Assembly (NCBI RefSeq): GCF_000321225.1
Contig: NW_004450464.1
Location: forward strand, 2,883,895-2,947,894
From: Odobenus rosmarus divergens
Taxonomy: Eukaryota; Chordata; Mammalia; Carnivora; Odobenidae
Direction of reading: 5' to 3'
DNA length: 64,000 nucleotides
Shown piece by piece: positions 1 to 10,190 of this stretch. Under the pieces are notes generated by a model. That model searched no databases, was not told the DNA's origin, and was given only the letters and a program-made list of their open reading frames with translations. Within the stretch, counting starts at the first letter, position 1. Each line of letters opens with the position of its first letter. Both the position numbers and the translations under genes were made by a program.

Positions 1-1322
1 TAAGAGGGAGCAAAGGAATTCACTAGAGCTTTCAAAAACACTGAATCCATAATACATGCTGTAGGGTCGTTTTGTTGGTACCATTAGCTTCTGATGAGTT
101 TTCTTTGGTATTTTAGAAATGAAACTCTTTTAGATAAAGTTTATCACAAACCTACTTTTTATTGAACATTGCCACAGCAGGTATGGTTTTGAAGTGATGC
201 TCTAGGACAAGATGTCTTAAAGAATAACAAGCTTACTATGCACTTATCTGGTATGTTTGCTGAGATCTGAGGATGTCAGAGAATTCTTCAGTGAGGTAAA
301 GAAAAGTTCACCCTAGTTTGCAAGACTGGTTCATGTGGAATTTATAAGAATGGACTGACCAGCATGCCCTTTTAAAATTCCTTGGTTAATCTCTTTATTG
401 AAAGCTGCTGGGCTAGTTGATTAAGAAACCTTATGGGATGACTGCTTTTAATGTCCTACAAATGAAGCTGAATTGTTGCTTAGTAAATCACCATAGATCA
501 AAGTGCTTTGTGGTCAGAGTGCAGTTATTATTATTATTTTTTATTGTTTCATTTTAGAATGAAGGTGAAGGGTTGAAGAAGGAAACATGCCGAATTTGAC
601 ATCGATGATGTCTATTTACTTTTGTGCGCTTCTTTACGCATCTAATTTGAACAATTGGGCGAGGAGTGCAGCAAAACATAAATGGGTAAATGTAAAGCTC
701 AATCAATTAATAATTTGTTCCTATTTATAATTGCCTGGTTCCTTCCTAGCCATGAAGAAATCAGTAGGCATATAGAGAAGACTTTGGGTGCTTCCCAGGG
801 AAGCTGAAGAAACATCCCTGTTGGCTTGTCGGTGGTGTTAAATCCGTATTTCCATAGTCACCTCAGCATGAAATGTACACGAGACCGTTCAGTGTTACCC
901 TGTGGTCTGATCTGAGGGGTACTAAGGGCTGATATTTTTGCTTCTTATGCTTCCTTGAAGGGTACAATATGTATTTTGTTGCTCTTGATTGTCCAGTGCC
1001 TAAAGCAGTATACGAATAGGTTTGGATGGATTAAGTGAATATGTGAGCATGTATGTTTTGTTGACTGGGATGGCCCTGAGGAAAGAAGTAAGAAAAAGGA
1101 CTAAAAGAGTGGACTGAAAATGGAAATTGAATCTACCATAAGAATTCCATAAGGGTTTCAGTTCTATAGTGTGATTTTACTTCTGGAAAGTTTAGGCATT
1201 GCTATGTTGCACTTTGTTATGTATAGCATTAAGTAGGTATATTTAGTGGTGCAATAAATGCAGGTTTGGGAAGGACTCATGTTTTGCCATGTGTATTTTT
1301 GTACCTTCTAGGACCACTCTAA
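1..1322. other. Unique AT-rich non-coding sequence
   Basis: No open frame of note and no repeat family that I recognise. A small patch at about 560-730 stands out: it has five CpG dinucleotides between 591 and 661 and TAATTA-like motifs just downstream, in a setting that is otherwise CpG-poor. It is listed in the findings as a candidate conserved element. Confidence 0.6.
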
Positions 1323-1357
1323 AAAACCCATTTATCTATCTACCCTACCTATCTTAC

Positions 1358-1426
1358 TCTTTTTTTTCTTTTTTTTCTTTTCTTTTCTTTTCTTTTCTTT
1401 TCTTTTTTCTTTTCTTTTCTTTTCTT
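1358..1426. repeat. (TTTTC)n tract, degenerate L1 poly(A) tail
   Basis: About twelve TTTTC-type units with a few TTTTTTC variants. Read on the minus strand this is (GAAAA)n, which continues directly from the L1 3' UTR, so it is the element's A-rich tail turned microsatellite. Likely length-variable. Confidence 0.9.
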
Positions 1427-1663
1427 CAATTCCAGTATTGTTAGTAGTGTTATATTAGTTTCCCATGTACAATATAGTGCTTCATCACTTGCATACATCA
1501 CACCCCACCTGGTGCTCATCACAAGTGCACTCCTTAATCCCCATCACCTATTTAACCCATCCCTCCACCCAGCTCCCCTCTGGTAACCATCAGTTTGTAC
1601 TCTATAATTAAGAGTCTGTTTCGTGGTTTGTTTCTCTCTCTTTTTTTTTCTTTGTTTTGTTTC

Positions 1664-1924
1664 TTAAATTCCACGTATGAGTGAAATCATACAGTATTGG
1701 TCTTTCTCTGACTGCCTTATTTCACTTAGCATTATACCCTCTAGCTCCATCCATGTCATCACAAATGGCAAGATTTCATTCTTTTTTATGGCTGAATAAT
1801 ATTCCATTGTGTGTATGTGTATGCATGTGTGTGTATAGTGTAAGAAAAAAATATATTTATCTATCAATTGACACTTGGGCTGCTTCCATAATTTGGTTGT
1901 TGTAGAAAATGCTGCTATAAACAT
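1664..1924 (-). pseudogene. L1 ORF2 C-terminal remnant (86 codons)
   Basis: The translated minus strand holds the hallmark end of L1 ORF2p: MEYYSAIKKNEILPFV at about residues 40-55, then WMELEGIMLSEI, ending in GI and a stop. Full ORF2 has about 1,275 codons (endonuclease, reverse transcriptase, Cys-rich C-terminus). Only the far C-terminus survives, without catalytic domains, so it is not functional. The start methionine is an internal codon created by truncation. Confidence 0.88.
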
Positions 1925-1985
1925 AGGGGTGTATGTGTCCCTTTGAATTAATGTTTTTGTATTTTGGGGGGTACAAAACCCATTT

Positions 1986-2929
1986 TGTAGTACTCATTTG
2001 ACATCCAGTAAGTAGTGATCCATTTCAGATACTAAAATCAACAAATATTTACTAAATGTCCCATTCGATGTTTCCACGAAAACCAGTGTTAAACTTAGAA
2101 ACTAAATCCCTACATCTGGTTCCCATTCTAATGCTTTAGCTAGAAAGCTGCAGCTTGCCTCACGGAACTGAAATAAGACCATTACTGATCATCAATTCTG
2201 CCAGGGCTGGCCAGTACCATAGGTCTATTCCATACCTTTGTTGTATTGTCACCATTGTTAACACCTTCAATTTATCCATTTAGTTTACTCATCATAGATT
2301 CATGGTAGATTAAAGCTAACTTAATATCCTGATTTTTCCACTGGTGATCATTACAGTGGCTACAAAGTGCTAAAATGACATAGTTACCAAATGTTACCCA
2401 CCTGGTGATGCTCTTTTTGAACAGAAGAGGATTTACAGAAGCATCAAATAATTGAGAGAAGGGTCCACATCAAGTTTTTAATGAAGATATGTGTGAACAA
2501 AATGAATTCTTTACTACCCAACTAATTTAAGAAATGGCCATATATTGCATTAGACAGAATAACTGACCTACGTTTAGACTAATGCTGACACAGCTGGGCC
2601 CAGGAGAAATAATTTCATCGTGCTCGACCATCTTCAGGTTCTGTGGTGACGTATTGTTTAAGTTTAGTGGTCTTCCTGGTGTTTCAAGATATTGCAGATG
2701 CATTAGCAAAGACTTTCTAATGTGAATGCATATTCTCACCATAAATCATGTGGGGAGAGAAAGGATTTTAGCACTTCTTTGGTATTACAGTGAATAAAGA
2801 AATGTTTTGAGTTGTTTTTGTCATTTGAGGGATGAGGGGCAATGCTTAGTGAATATAGGGGTCTCTGGTGCTCCTCCATGCAAGTACCATCTGAATAAAA
2901 GTGCTAGGCATTAGAGGTTTCCTTTCTCC
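1986..2929. other. Unique non-coding sequence
   Basis: No recognised repeat. The open frame on the minus strand at 2527-2742 has no recognisable protein features. The 2520-2750 stretch keeps a few CpGs and could be constrained, but nothing proves it. Confidence 0.5.
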
Positions 2930-3056
2930 TCTTCCTCCCCCTCCTCCCTCTCCCCACTCCTTCTCCTCCCCCCCTTCTCCCCCTTCTTCTTTTGCTCTTC
3001 CTCCTCCCCCTTCCTCCTCCCTCTCCTCCACCCTCTCCTTCTCCTTTTTTCTTTAA
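2930..3056. repeat. Long polypyrimidine tract (CTCCTTCC-type)
   Basis: Roughly 125 bp that is almost entirely C and T on the plus strand (TCTCCTCTTCCTCCCCC and similar), with only a few purine interruptions. The purine strand produces an apparent Glu/Gly-rich open frame at 2846-3031 that is purely low complexity. Such tracts can adopt triplex (H-DNA) structure. Confidence 0.93.
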
Positions 3057-5429
3057 ATGATGCACTTGCATTCTGTACTGCAGCCTGGAACCTTTGATCT
3101 TTATTCTTCAGTTCTGTGATCCTAACTCAAGCTCCCTGTTGCACTTCAGGCTCACTCCAGACAGAAGTGATGAGATGAAAGTTATAAATGCTTTGAGTGA
3201 CTGAGGCCTGCCAGAAACTTCCCTGGGAGGACGGTGAAGCAGCCTTTCCAGTGCTTTTATGAAACATGAGCCATGCTGAGATCACCATTCAAAAAAGCGA
3301 GGTCCCAGGAAAAAACTAGTGTGGGGAGAGAGGCAGGCTCTTTTCTGCAGGATGTGCGGTGCCCTCACCAAGTAAATGTTCTGAGATGAGCCACGGTTGT
3401 AAAAACATTTTGATGCGTCCAGCCTAGTCTTTGCACAACTTTTTTGACCATGGAACTGCTTTTTTTTTTTTTTTCTGTCATTATATTTTACTTAATATAC
3501 TATCATTTGGGGAACTGTCTTCTGTGAATGATCCAAAAAAGAAATTGGGCCTGAGACAGCGAACCAAGAGTTCCAGTGGTGTGTCCTTCAGGTTGTACGT
3601 ACTAATTGGCCGCTATGAGCAGTCTGTGCTTTGGTTTTCTAGTGGCAAATAGATATAAAAATCTCAACATTGTTAGGGACAGACCATTATAAATTAAAGA
3701 AAGTGAAGTTTTAGAATGGAAAAAAAAAGATCTCTTGAATGTTTTGTCAAGTAAATGGTCATTTTTTTGCAATAGATGAAAGCCCATTTTAATTAAGTAC
3801 TAGTTATAGGCTTCATTTTCAACACCTCATTTTTTTTTTTATCCTTTCTGATCCTCCTGGCATCTTACTTGCTTTACGAACTTGTTTGTAAAGATTTTGT
3901 TCACAGATGTAGAGTATGAGGTTAACCGTGACCTAATCTCTGATTAAAGTGTCAGACACTCTAAATTAGTAGCATTCATATGATTGGATGCATTTTGCCC
4001 TGTGGAACCCAGAAACACTTTCAGAAACAGAAACTGCTCCTTCCATTAGTGATCAAAACATTTTAGAAAATATTTTGTCTTTTACCGATAGTTCTGATAG
4101 ACTACAAAAAATATAAAGTTAACCAGATCTTGGTTGGAGAAAGCATTCTGTCATACTAACTCTATTTTCCTCCAGCAGTAAAGAGAGCACATACAAATTT
4201 AATGAATAGAAGTTGGAATCACATTTCCTCTTTGTTTGGTCTTTTATTCTCTCCCTTAGGCTTAATATAAATGAGTAGAGTCACAAACACAGAGGGGATT
4301 TTTTTTTCCTCTGTAGAGAACATAGAGGTCACTAATGTCACTGTTTTGGGTCTGAAATAACACACTGCTCGAATATAATTCCAGGGCGTAAGCATCACAC
4401 ATTAGCCTCAATTTTGCAGTGACAGGTTTTAGTGGGGTAATGTGCTGAGAGGTGACGTTACATTTGCTCAATATGTTGTATTCTTGGCACCAACATAAGT
4501 TGGGTCTTTATTAGTTCAGAAGTGAAATGAACAAAGTCCTATTTGACACGTATTGATAATTGCTCTCAACTTAGGAACTGATTTAACAAGTTCTTTGAAT
4601 CTTTTGCCAAAATTTAGGGAGTGTGTTGTTGATCTTTGTAGTCTTCCAGAACATATTAGGATTTTTCCCTCCTGAAGTCACTAAATTGTGCCATTGACAA
4701 ATAGGATATGAAGGAGATTTTCAGGAATCCAACCTATTTTAAATACTAATTAGTTTCAGAAAAATTGATTTTGCTTTGTGCACAAATTCTAAAGAGCCTT
4801 ACTCATTAAATGGATTTGTTCTTTCTCTGTAGGCTACACTAAATGTTGAATATAAAAATATGTAATGCCCTAGAAAAAACATCTAAGGTTATTATTTTAA
4901 TATAAATTCTGTGTGTGACTAATTTGCCAGGCAGACTATTTGTACTAACCCATCTGATCTGGAGATATTACAAAGTCTAGAACTTTCAAGGGAACCTGTT
5001 TAGAAAGTTTCAGTTAAATATTTTGCTATATACCAATCTTCTAAGAAGATTTACATTAGTACTAAAAGGTGCTTCTTCACTTTGTACAGAAAAATCAGTA
5101 TTTTAAATTGACTGACCTTTCTTTCTCATCTTAGTACTAATGTTCTTTTATTAGACACAAGTTATAATTTTTCCTCCTTTATACTAATTTATTGCAATTT
5201 TTTGTGCCAAAGATGACTAGAACTCAATATAAGTAAATCTCTCTATATGCATATTTATAAAAATAAACACAAAATATAAAATTCAATGCAAAATAAATAT
5301 TAGTAAACCAAATTCAACAGCCATTAGGTAAGTATATAATTTATGACAAATATTGGGTTAAATGCTGATATAAAACTGCTAATTAGTACTCTATTGAAAT
5401 TTTGTAGGTGAGAGTCTTTTAGTTTTTCT
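3057..5429. other. Unique non-coding sequence with a poly-T run
   Basis: No supportable gene or repeat family. A T16 run lies at about 3461-3476, followed by sequence without SINE or L1 features, so I cannot tie it to a retroelement. The short frames in this span have no recognisable composition. Confidence 0.5.
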
Positions 5430-5545
5430 CTCTTAATTTTAACAACAACCTTATGAAATATTGTTTATTCTAATTGACCATTTTACAGATGAGGAAATAA
5501 GCTGAATTCAGTGAATTAGAACACAGCAGTATGGCATACTTGATT
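5430..5545 (+). mobile_element. MIR SINE fragment, plus strand
   Basis: Matches the MIR central and downstream region in order: a TTTTAACAACAACCTTATGA block (consensus CTCACAACAACCCTATGAGG), then CCATTTTACAGATGAGGAAA, then a degraded portion around ACACAGCAGT. Strongly diverged, as expected for a pre-radiation mammalian SINE. Confidence 0.75.
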
Positions 5546-6914
5546 AATTTTGATTTTAAAGGAAAATAAACCCTCAAATATCTTAATCACTATGGTGCAA
5601 GTTAATATTTTTGGTTAAAGTTTCTAACATACACTCTTTAACACACATAGTGATTTTCTTGTATATAAAATTGCAAAGAACTGACCTCCCATACTTTGGC
5701 GCTCTCAAAGTGGTTCTGGATCTTTAGGGCCTAAAATTTCATCCCAGTGCATTCCTCATTGTAATCTATACTAATCATACCTGCATTGTAGAATATTTTG
5801 TGTCAAGACCCTGAGAACCTCAGGTAGAGTGAAATGTGTTTATATGTTTGGGCTTTAAGCCTTACGAGAAAGACTAAAATAAGTGTTAAGAAGACATTAA
5901 CCCACCTTCATGGCCTTCACTATCACAGTGACTTTGAATGAACCCATTAGGTGAGAAGCTCCCCATTGATTTGTGAGTTGTTTCATATATTCTCTTTGCT
6001 GCTTTTCAGATGAAGACACAAAATCACACACATACATTCACTTACAGGCACACATTCACAGAGGCAGAAATAGATAGCATGTTAATGAAGTCTGGGATGT
6101 AGCTGAATCCTAGAAATTTGGATCAGGAACTTCTTTGTTATAAAGTAAAAGATGTCAATAGTAAACATAGGCCTTAATGAAATATTTGGTAGAAGCAGAA
6201 TTGGAAAAAGAAAATAGAAAGACATTTCCTATAATTGAACAATGTGATTATACCTCAAAAAAAAAATTCAAACGCAGCGATGTTAAACTAATCTGAAAAA
6301 TAGCAAGTGGCATTCCCAACAGGCAGAATATCAATTCTATCCATTTCATGATACTGGTTGCAGTTAAACAAACTAATATTTTTATAGTCTCAATAATTAA
6401 TATCTCACATGTTTTGCTATAAAATAAAAATATAAGGCGACTCATAATATATAAATAATGTTTGTAAGACAATATTTTGAAACATATTTTGCTATCTTAT
6501 AAAGTGGATGATTACTATAAAAAGTGATTATTTTAAAACGACATTCTTAGACATGTTTTAGTAGTCAAAAACTGTTAACTACATTTCTCTTTCTGTCACA
6601 AACAATGTGACACACATTGTATACATTCAAATGACAATAATTAATTTCCCATTTCATACTTCTCAGCCGTTTAACGAAAAGAACATTCATTCGAACTAAG
6701 GCTGTAGAATTATAGATTCATCAGATTTTTGCAGATAAAGAAAATGACATTCATAGTATTCCAGGGATTAGGTTAGTTGTCCGTGACTATTTTGTAGGTT
6801 TCCCAACTTCGGGAAACACCAGGCCACATCATTACCTCTTTGTCAAGTGTGCCTCAAATAATTATTGTGAATAGTCTGGATTTACACTTGCCAAATTTCT
6901 TTTTAAGGACATTA
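5546..6914. other. Unique AT-rich sequence
   Basis: No gene or confidently identified repeat. The segment near 6000-6090 has weak MIR-like wording (CAGATGAAGACACAAAA, CACAGAGGCAGA), but too little for a call. Confidence 0.45.
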
Positions 6915-6916
6915 AT

Positions 6917-6952
<36 letters not shown>

Positions 6953-6987
6953 TATATATGTATGTATGAATATATATATATATTCAT
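6915..6987. repeat. Compound (TA)n-(CA)n microsatellite with terminal palindrome
   Basis: A TA run of about 12 units passes into about 7 CA units, then ATATATATGTATGT, and ends in a self-complementary block at 6966-6987 (ATGAA, alternating TA, TTCAT). Alternating purine-pyrimidine DNA with a 22-bp perfect palindrome. Confidence 0.95.
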
Positions 6988-7164
6988 GCCAAGATTAAGA
7001 CTAGGTAGACTTAATATGCATTTTTTTCTATACTACTTTGTAACACTTTAAAAACACAGGTCTCTGAGGCAATTACAGTTGATAGTGATAGATACTCATT
7101 TGTACTTCAAAAACTTATTTTTGTTTGACGGTTTCTCGAAAAGTTTAACATAGAATTATGTTAA

Positions 7165-7720
7165 ACTGTATGATTCAGAAATTCCCCTCTGGGTACATAC
7201 CCAAAAGAACTGAAAACATGTATTCAAACTCATACATGTACTTGCATGTTCATAGCAGTACAATTCACAATAGCCAAAAGGTGGAAACAGCCCAAATGTC
7301 CATTCGCGGATGAATGGATAAACCAATTGTGGTTATCCATTCAGTGGAATATTATTTGGCCATAAAAAATGAAGTACTGACACACTAAAATGTAAAAATA
7401 AGCCTTGAAAACATTGTGCTAAGTGAAAGTAGCCAGATGCAAAAGGTTATATATGAGTCCATTTGTTTGAAAAGTCTAGAATAAGTAAATCCATAGAGAC
7501 AGAAAGCAGATTGCTGGTGGCCAAGAGTTGGGGGAGGGGGCAGTGAGCAGTAATTGCTTAATGAGTATGTGATTTTCTTTTGAGGTGATGAAAATATTTT
7601 AAAAATAGAGTGGTGGTTGCACAGTATCATGAATATGCTAAATGCCACTGAATCATTCACTTTAAAATGGTTAATTTCATGTTATGTGAATTTCACCTCA
7701 AATTATTTTTAAAAAGAATG
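7165..7720 (+). mobile_element. Old L1M LINE 3' end, plus strand
   Basis: The end of L1 ORF2 and its 3' UTR, in consensus order: CTCTGGGTACATACCCAAAA, TTCATAGCAGTACAATTCACA, ATAGCCAAAAGGTGGAAAC, ATGGATAAACC, GTGGAATATTATT, then the 3' UTR block with a GGGGGAGGGGGCAGTGAG core, GGTGGTTGCACAGTATCATGA and CACTTTAAAATGGTTAATTT, and a short A-rich end. Substitutions and small indels throughout indicate an old L1M-type (L1MA/MB) copy. No target duplication found. Confidence 0.9.
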
Positions 7721-8034
7721 GGTGTATCAGTGTTCTAATAAAATTTTATTTACAAAATGCTTATTGTTTTTGAAATTGAGCATTACGCATTTCAAAAATT
7801 AATGTTAATGCGTCATTGGGGATTACTTAAGGTTATTTAGATTATAGTAATTTACTACTTCTTAAAGTATCTAACATTTCAAACAATTGAGATGTTAAAT
7901 AGCCTAGTGAATTCTGGCAATTTACATTTTATAAACTTTTTAGTCTAAATTGAATTTGTTGAATTTGAAGCCTCCGTGGGAATTTTCACAATTAGCACAC
8001 ATTATCTACATATGTTTGTTTGCTATTGCACACA
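7721..8034. other. AT-rich sequence with an unnamed repeat-like piece
   Basis: At about 7730-7760 the phrase TGTTCTAATAAAATTTTATTT followed by ACAAAA resembles the end of an old DNA transposon or LINE, but I cannot name a family. The rest shows nothing. Confidence 0.35.
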
Positions 8035-8205
8035 GTAACGCTTGGCTGGTTGAGCCAAGTTCTTTACATGCATTATCCAATTTATTTCTGAAAACAGCTT
8101 TATGAAGTTGTGCTATTTTACCTATTTAATGGTTGAGGAAGCCAAGGTTTGTATTTGACTGATCTGGGACTGATCCCAAAGTTTGTTCTATAACCATTAA
8201 ACCAG
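8035..8205 (+). mobile_element. MIR SINE fragment, plus strand
   Basis: Diverged MIR in the sense orientation: TTCTTTACATGCATTATCCAA, then TATGAAGTTGTGCTATTTTACC, a degraded GAGGAAGCCAAGG, and the terminal GTTCTATAACCATTAAACC (consensus GCTCTTAACCACT). Confidence 0.68.
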
Positions 8206-8736
8206 CTTTTTTTTTCTCTCTCTAACGAGATATATCTCACAAAAATGAGTTAGTCTCAATGGACTCACAATCCCTAACTCCAACCCCAACAGAGAAGCAG
8301 AGAGAAAAATTAATTTTTTCTTTAGGGGGAAAAAGTGTTACTAGATTTGCTAAGAGTCATGCTAAAACTCATTCAGTGGCGTATTCTAGAGTGTGTTAAA
8401 GTCTCATTATATATTTAACGCCTTAAATATACAAAGGAGCTTGACAAAAATGATAGACTATATAGTATGTGCTTGTGAATCTCTTTTTAAATTAATCAGT
8501 TTATATCATACTTAAAAGTATATTCGTTTATTCAATAAATATTTACAGAGCTCCCAATATGCTAAATAATATGAAGTCTCTGTCTTAAATGAGATGTCAT
8601 ATCTGAGAAGATACATGATAAATAAATATTTATTAGGCTATTCGTTTGTAATGAGTGTTACAGAGACAGCAAGGTATAACAAGGTAAGATCTGGAAAGTA
8701 CTTGTGTGTATACCTATGTGTGCTGCATGCCCAGAT

Positions 8737-9027
8737 TTATATAGGATGGTCAGGGTAGAGCTCATTGAGAGAAGATGGGCCAGAGACATGAAGAAAATAA
8801 CTCAAGTTCATGTGAGTGTCTGCAGAAAGAACTTTCCAGGCATAGGGAACATCATATTCACATGACCTGAAGAATGACTGTGCTTGGCATTTTTGAAAAT
8901 CATCAAAGGACTGGTTTGTTTGGATTAAAATGAGGGAAGGAGGAGTGGAAGGAAGTGAATTCATAGAAGTAAGCAGGTGACAGATTTTGCAGAGCCTTAA
9001 AGTCCTGATAAGGCCTTTGGATTTCAT
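8737..9027 (-). pseudogene. L2 ORF2 C-terminal remnant
   Basis: The translated minus strand ends in PYAWKVLSAD followed by a degraded stretch and LYPDHPI. This is the typical close of L2 ORF2 proteins (consensus-like PSAWNALPPDL and FPDHP). Only the last fifth of this 96-codon frame is well recognised; the N-terminal part reflects older, frame-disturbed sequence. No catalytic residues lie in this piece. Confidence 0.72.
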
Positions 9028-9059
9028 TCTAAGGAATATAGCAAGCCTTCAGAGTATTT

Positions 9060-9109
9060 GAGAGGAGATGGTCTTTTTTTTTTTTTTTTTTGAGAGAGGA
9101 GATGGTCTT
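9060..9109. mobile_element. Tail-only retroinsertion: poly-T with 16-bp target-site duplication
   Basis: GAGAGGAGATGGTCTT occurs at 9060-9075 and again at 9094-9109, and the only material between is 16 T plus GA. This is the layout of a retrotransposed insert whose body is missing, leaving a poly(A) tail (minus strand) between target-site duplications. The sequence on both sides belongs to the host L2. Confidence 0.82.
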
Positions 9110-9229
9110 AATTAGATTTACATCATAAATACAGTTGCTCTGACTGTTGTCCCATGAGTAGACTAAGGGGGGATGAGGGTGGAGATGGAGTAAAGAAGAC
9201 AATTAGGAGAATCTTGCAGTCGTTGCTCC

Positions 9230-9372
9230 TTATCATGTGTTATGGTCTCTCCACCAGCAGCATCAGCATCACCTGGGACCTTTGTAGAAATGCAGACTCT
9301 CAAGCCCTACCCCAGGCCTACTGCAACACCCTTAGGTGGTTTGTACAAACTTTAAAGTTTGAGAAGAACTGA
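9230..9372 (-). mobile_element. MER5A (hAT-Charlie MITE), minus strand
   Basis: Diagnostic MER5A wording: CACCAGCAGCATCAGCATC, ACCTGGGACC, TAGAAATGCAGACTCTCA, CCCTACCCCAGGCCTACTG, ending in AAAGTTTGAGAAGAACTGA. Part of the centre is deleted relative to a full element of about 190 bp. It sits inside the L2, whose text stops at CTTGCAGTCGTTG and resumes after it. Orientation follows my memory of the consensus. Confidence 0.85.
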
Positions 9373-9444
9373 TTTAGATGAGAAACGGGGTTGGCTTGGG
9401 ATGGTCTTGACAAGGATGTTGGGGTGGATACTGGACATAACTTT

Positions 9445-9619
9445 TTTTTTTTTCAGCGAGCACAAGCGGGAGGGTAGAGGGAGAGGGAGAAAGAATCTCA
9501 AGCAGACTCCACGCTGATTGCGGAGCCCGATGTGGGGCTTGATCTCTTGACTCTGAGATCAGGACCTGAGCCGAAACCAAGAGTCAGATGCTTAAACGAC
9601 TGCACCACCCAGGTGCCCC
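9445..9619 (-). mobile_element. SINEC (carnivore tRNA-derived SINE), minus strand
   Basis: T-rich left end, CT-rich region as purines, then AGATCAGGACCTGAGCCGAA and the head CACCACCCAGGTGCCCC at the right. The flanking duplication is CATAACTTT at 9436-9444 and 9619-9627. Several substitutions in the tRNA-like part suggest an older copy. It is inserted in the antisense L2. Confidence 0.95.
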
Positions 9620-10084
9620 ATAACTTTCTATTTTTTTGGATATAACTTTAAGTCATAATCTGCTGAGGTATTGTATATCAGTGCGAAATAAGAGAAGGGT
9701 GAATGGGGTGGCTTTTAAAGCAAAAGAAAAAAAAAAAACAGAGCAACAGAGATTTCTCGAAGGCACTAGAAATCTAGAATCTGGGTTGTGGTGGCTTTAG
9801 ACCTGCAAGGGAGGAGTCTGAGGATGGGGGCTAGAACTATCAATTTGGAAGTCGTTAGCATGAGATGGTATGTGAAACCATGGGACTAGATGAGATCACC
9901 CAGACGATGAACAGCTAGAGAAGAGGGAGTCCAAGGATTCAGGTCTGAAACACTCTACACTGGAGGAGGAAGAACATCCAAAAAGGACAACCAATAGTGA
10001 AGCTGTAGGGCAATAATTGGGAACATGTGGTGACCTGATGTCACTAGCCCCAAGTGTAGACAACATCAAAGAACTTATAAACCT

Positions 10085-10190
10085 CTCATGAAATGATCGG
10101 TTTGCCCATTCGTTTCCCCCATTATACTACAAGCTCTTCAAAACAATGTCAGAACAGCGCCTGACGTTCCGAAGGTGTTCAAAACTAAGC
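10085..10190 (+). mobile_element. L2 3' end fragment, plus strand
   Basis: Contains a degraded version of the L2 tail order: CCCATTATACTACAAGCTC (consensus CCCACTAGACTGTGAGCTCC), then CAGAACAGCGCCTGACG and GAAGGTGTTCAAAACTAA (consensus GGCGCTCAATAAA). It lies about 70 bp beyond the end of the antisense L2. Confidence 0.48.

Larger units (their letters stand above)
1334..1974 (-). mobile_element. Carnivore L1 LINE, 5'-truncated, minus strand
   Basis: Read on the minus strand this is the end of L1 ORF2, then the carnivore L1 3' UTR, then an A-rich tail seen on the plus strand as a TTTTC repeat at about 1358-1426. The 3' UTR on the plus strand carries the familiar carnivore L1 wording (CTCATCACAAGTGCACTCC, CACCTATTTAACCCATCC). 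The element breaks off near 1974. AAAACCCATTT occurs at 1323-1333 and again at 1975-1985 and is probably the target-site duplication, although about 25 bp of CTAT-rich sequence separates the left copy from the T-rich tail. It is an arctoid-type L1 rather than an ancient mammalian one. Confidence 0.92.
8520..10020 (-). mobile_element. Long antisense L2 LINE with three nested insertions
   Basis: Read on the minus strand this is an L2 (CR1-clade) LINE of about 1.1 kb of own sequence. The 3' end is at the left (TTCGTTTATTCAATAAATATT at 8523), followed by the ORF2 C-terminus (8737-9027). The reverse-transcriptase half runs to about 10020: GAGATGGTATGTGAAACCATG near 9860 is the antisense of the region around the YADD box. 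L2 is split by a bare poly-T insertion (9076-9093), a MER5A (9230-9372) and a SINEC (9445-9619). The L2 text resumes in register after each, giving a clear order of insertion events. It is dead: frameshifts and stops throughout. Confidence 0.85.

Noticed and set aside
2846..3031. Glu/Gly-rich minus-strand frame
   Set aside because: Pure translation of the polypurine strand of the pyrimidine tract.
3461..3476. T16 run as another tail-only retroinsertion
   Set aside because: No target-site duplication could be found around it. The same holds for the A-runs at about 17935, 33485 and 44580.
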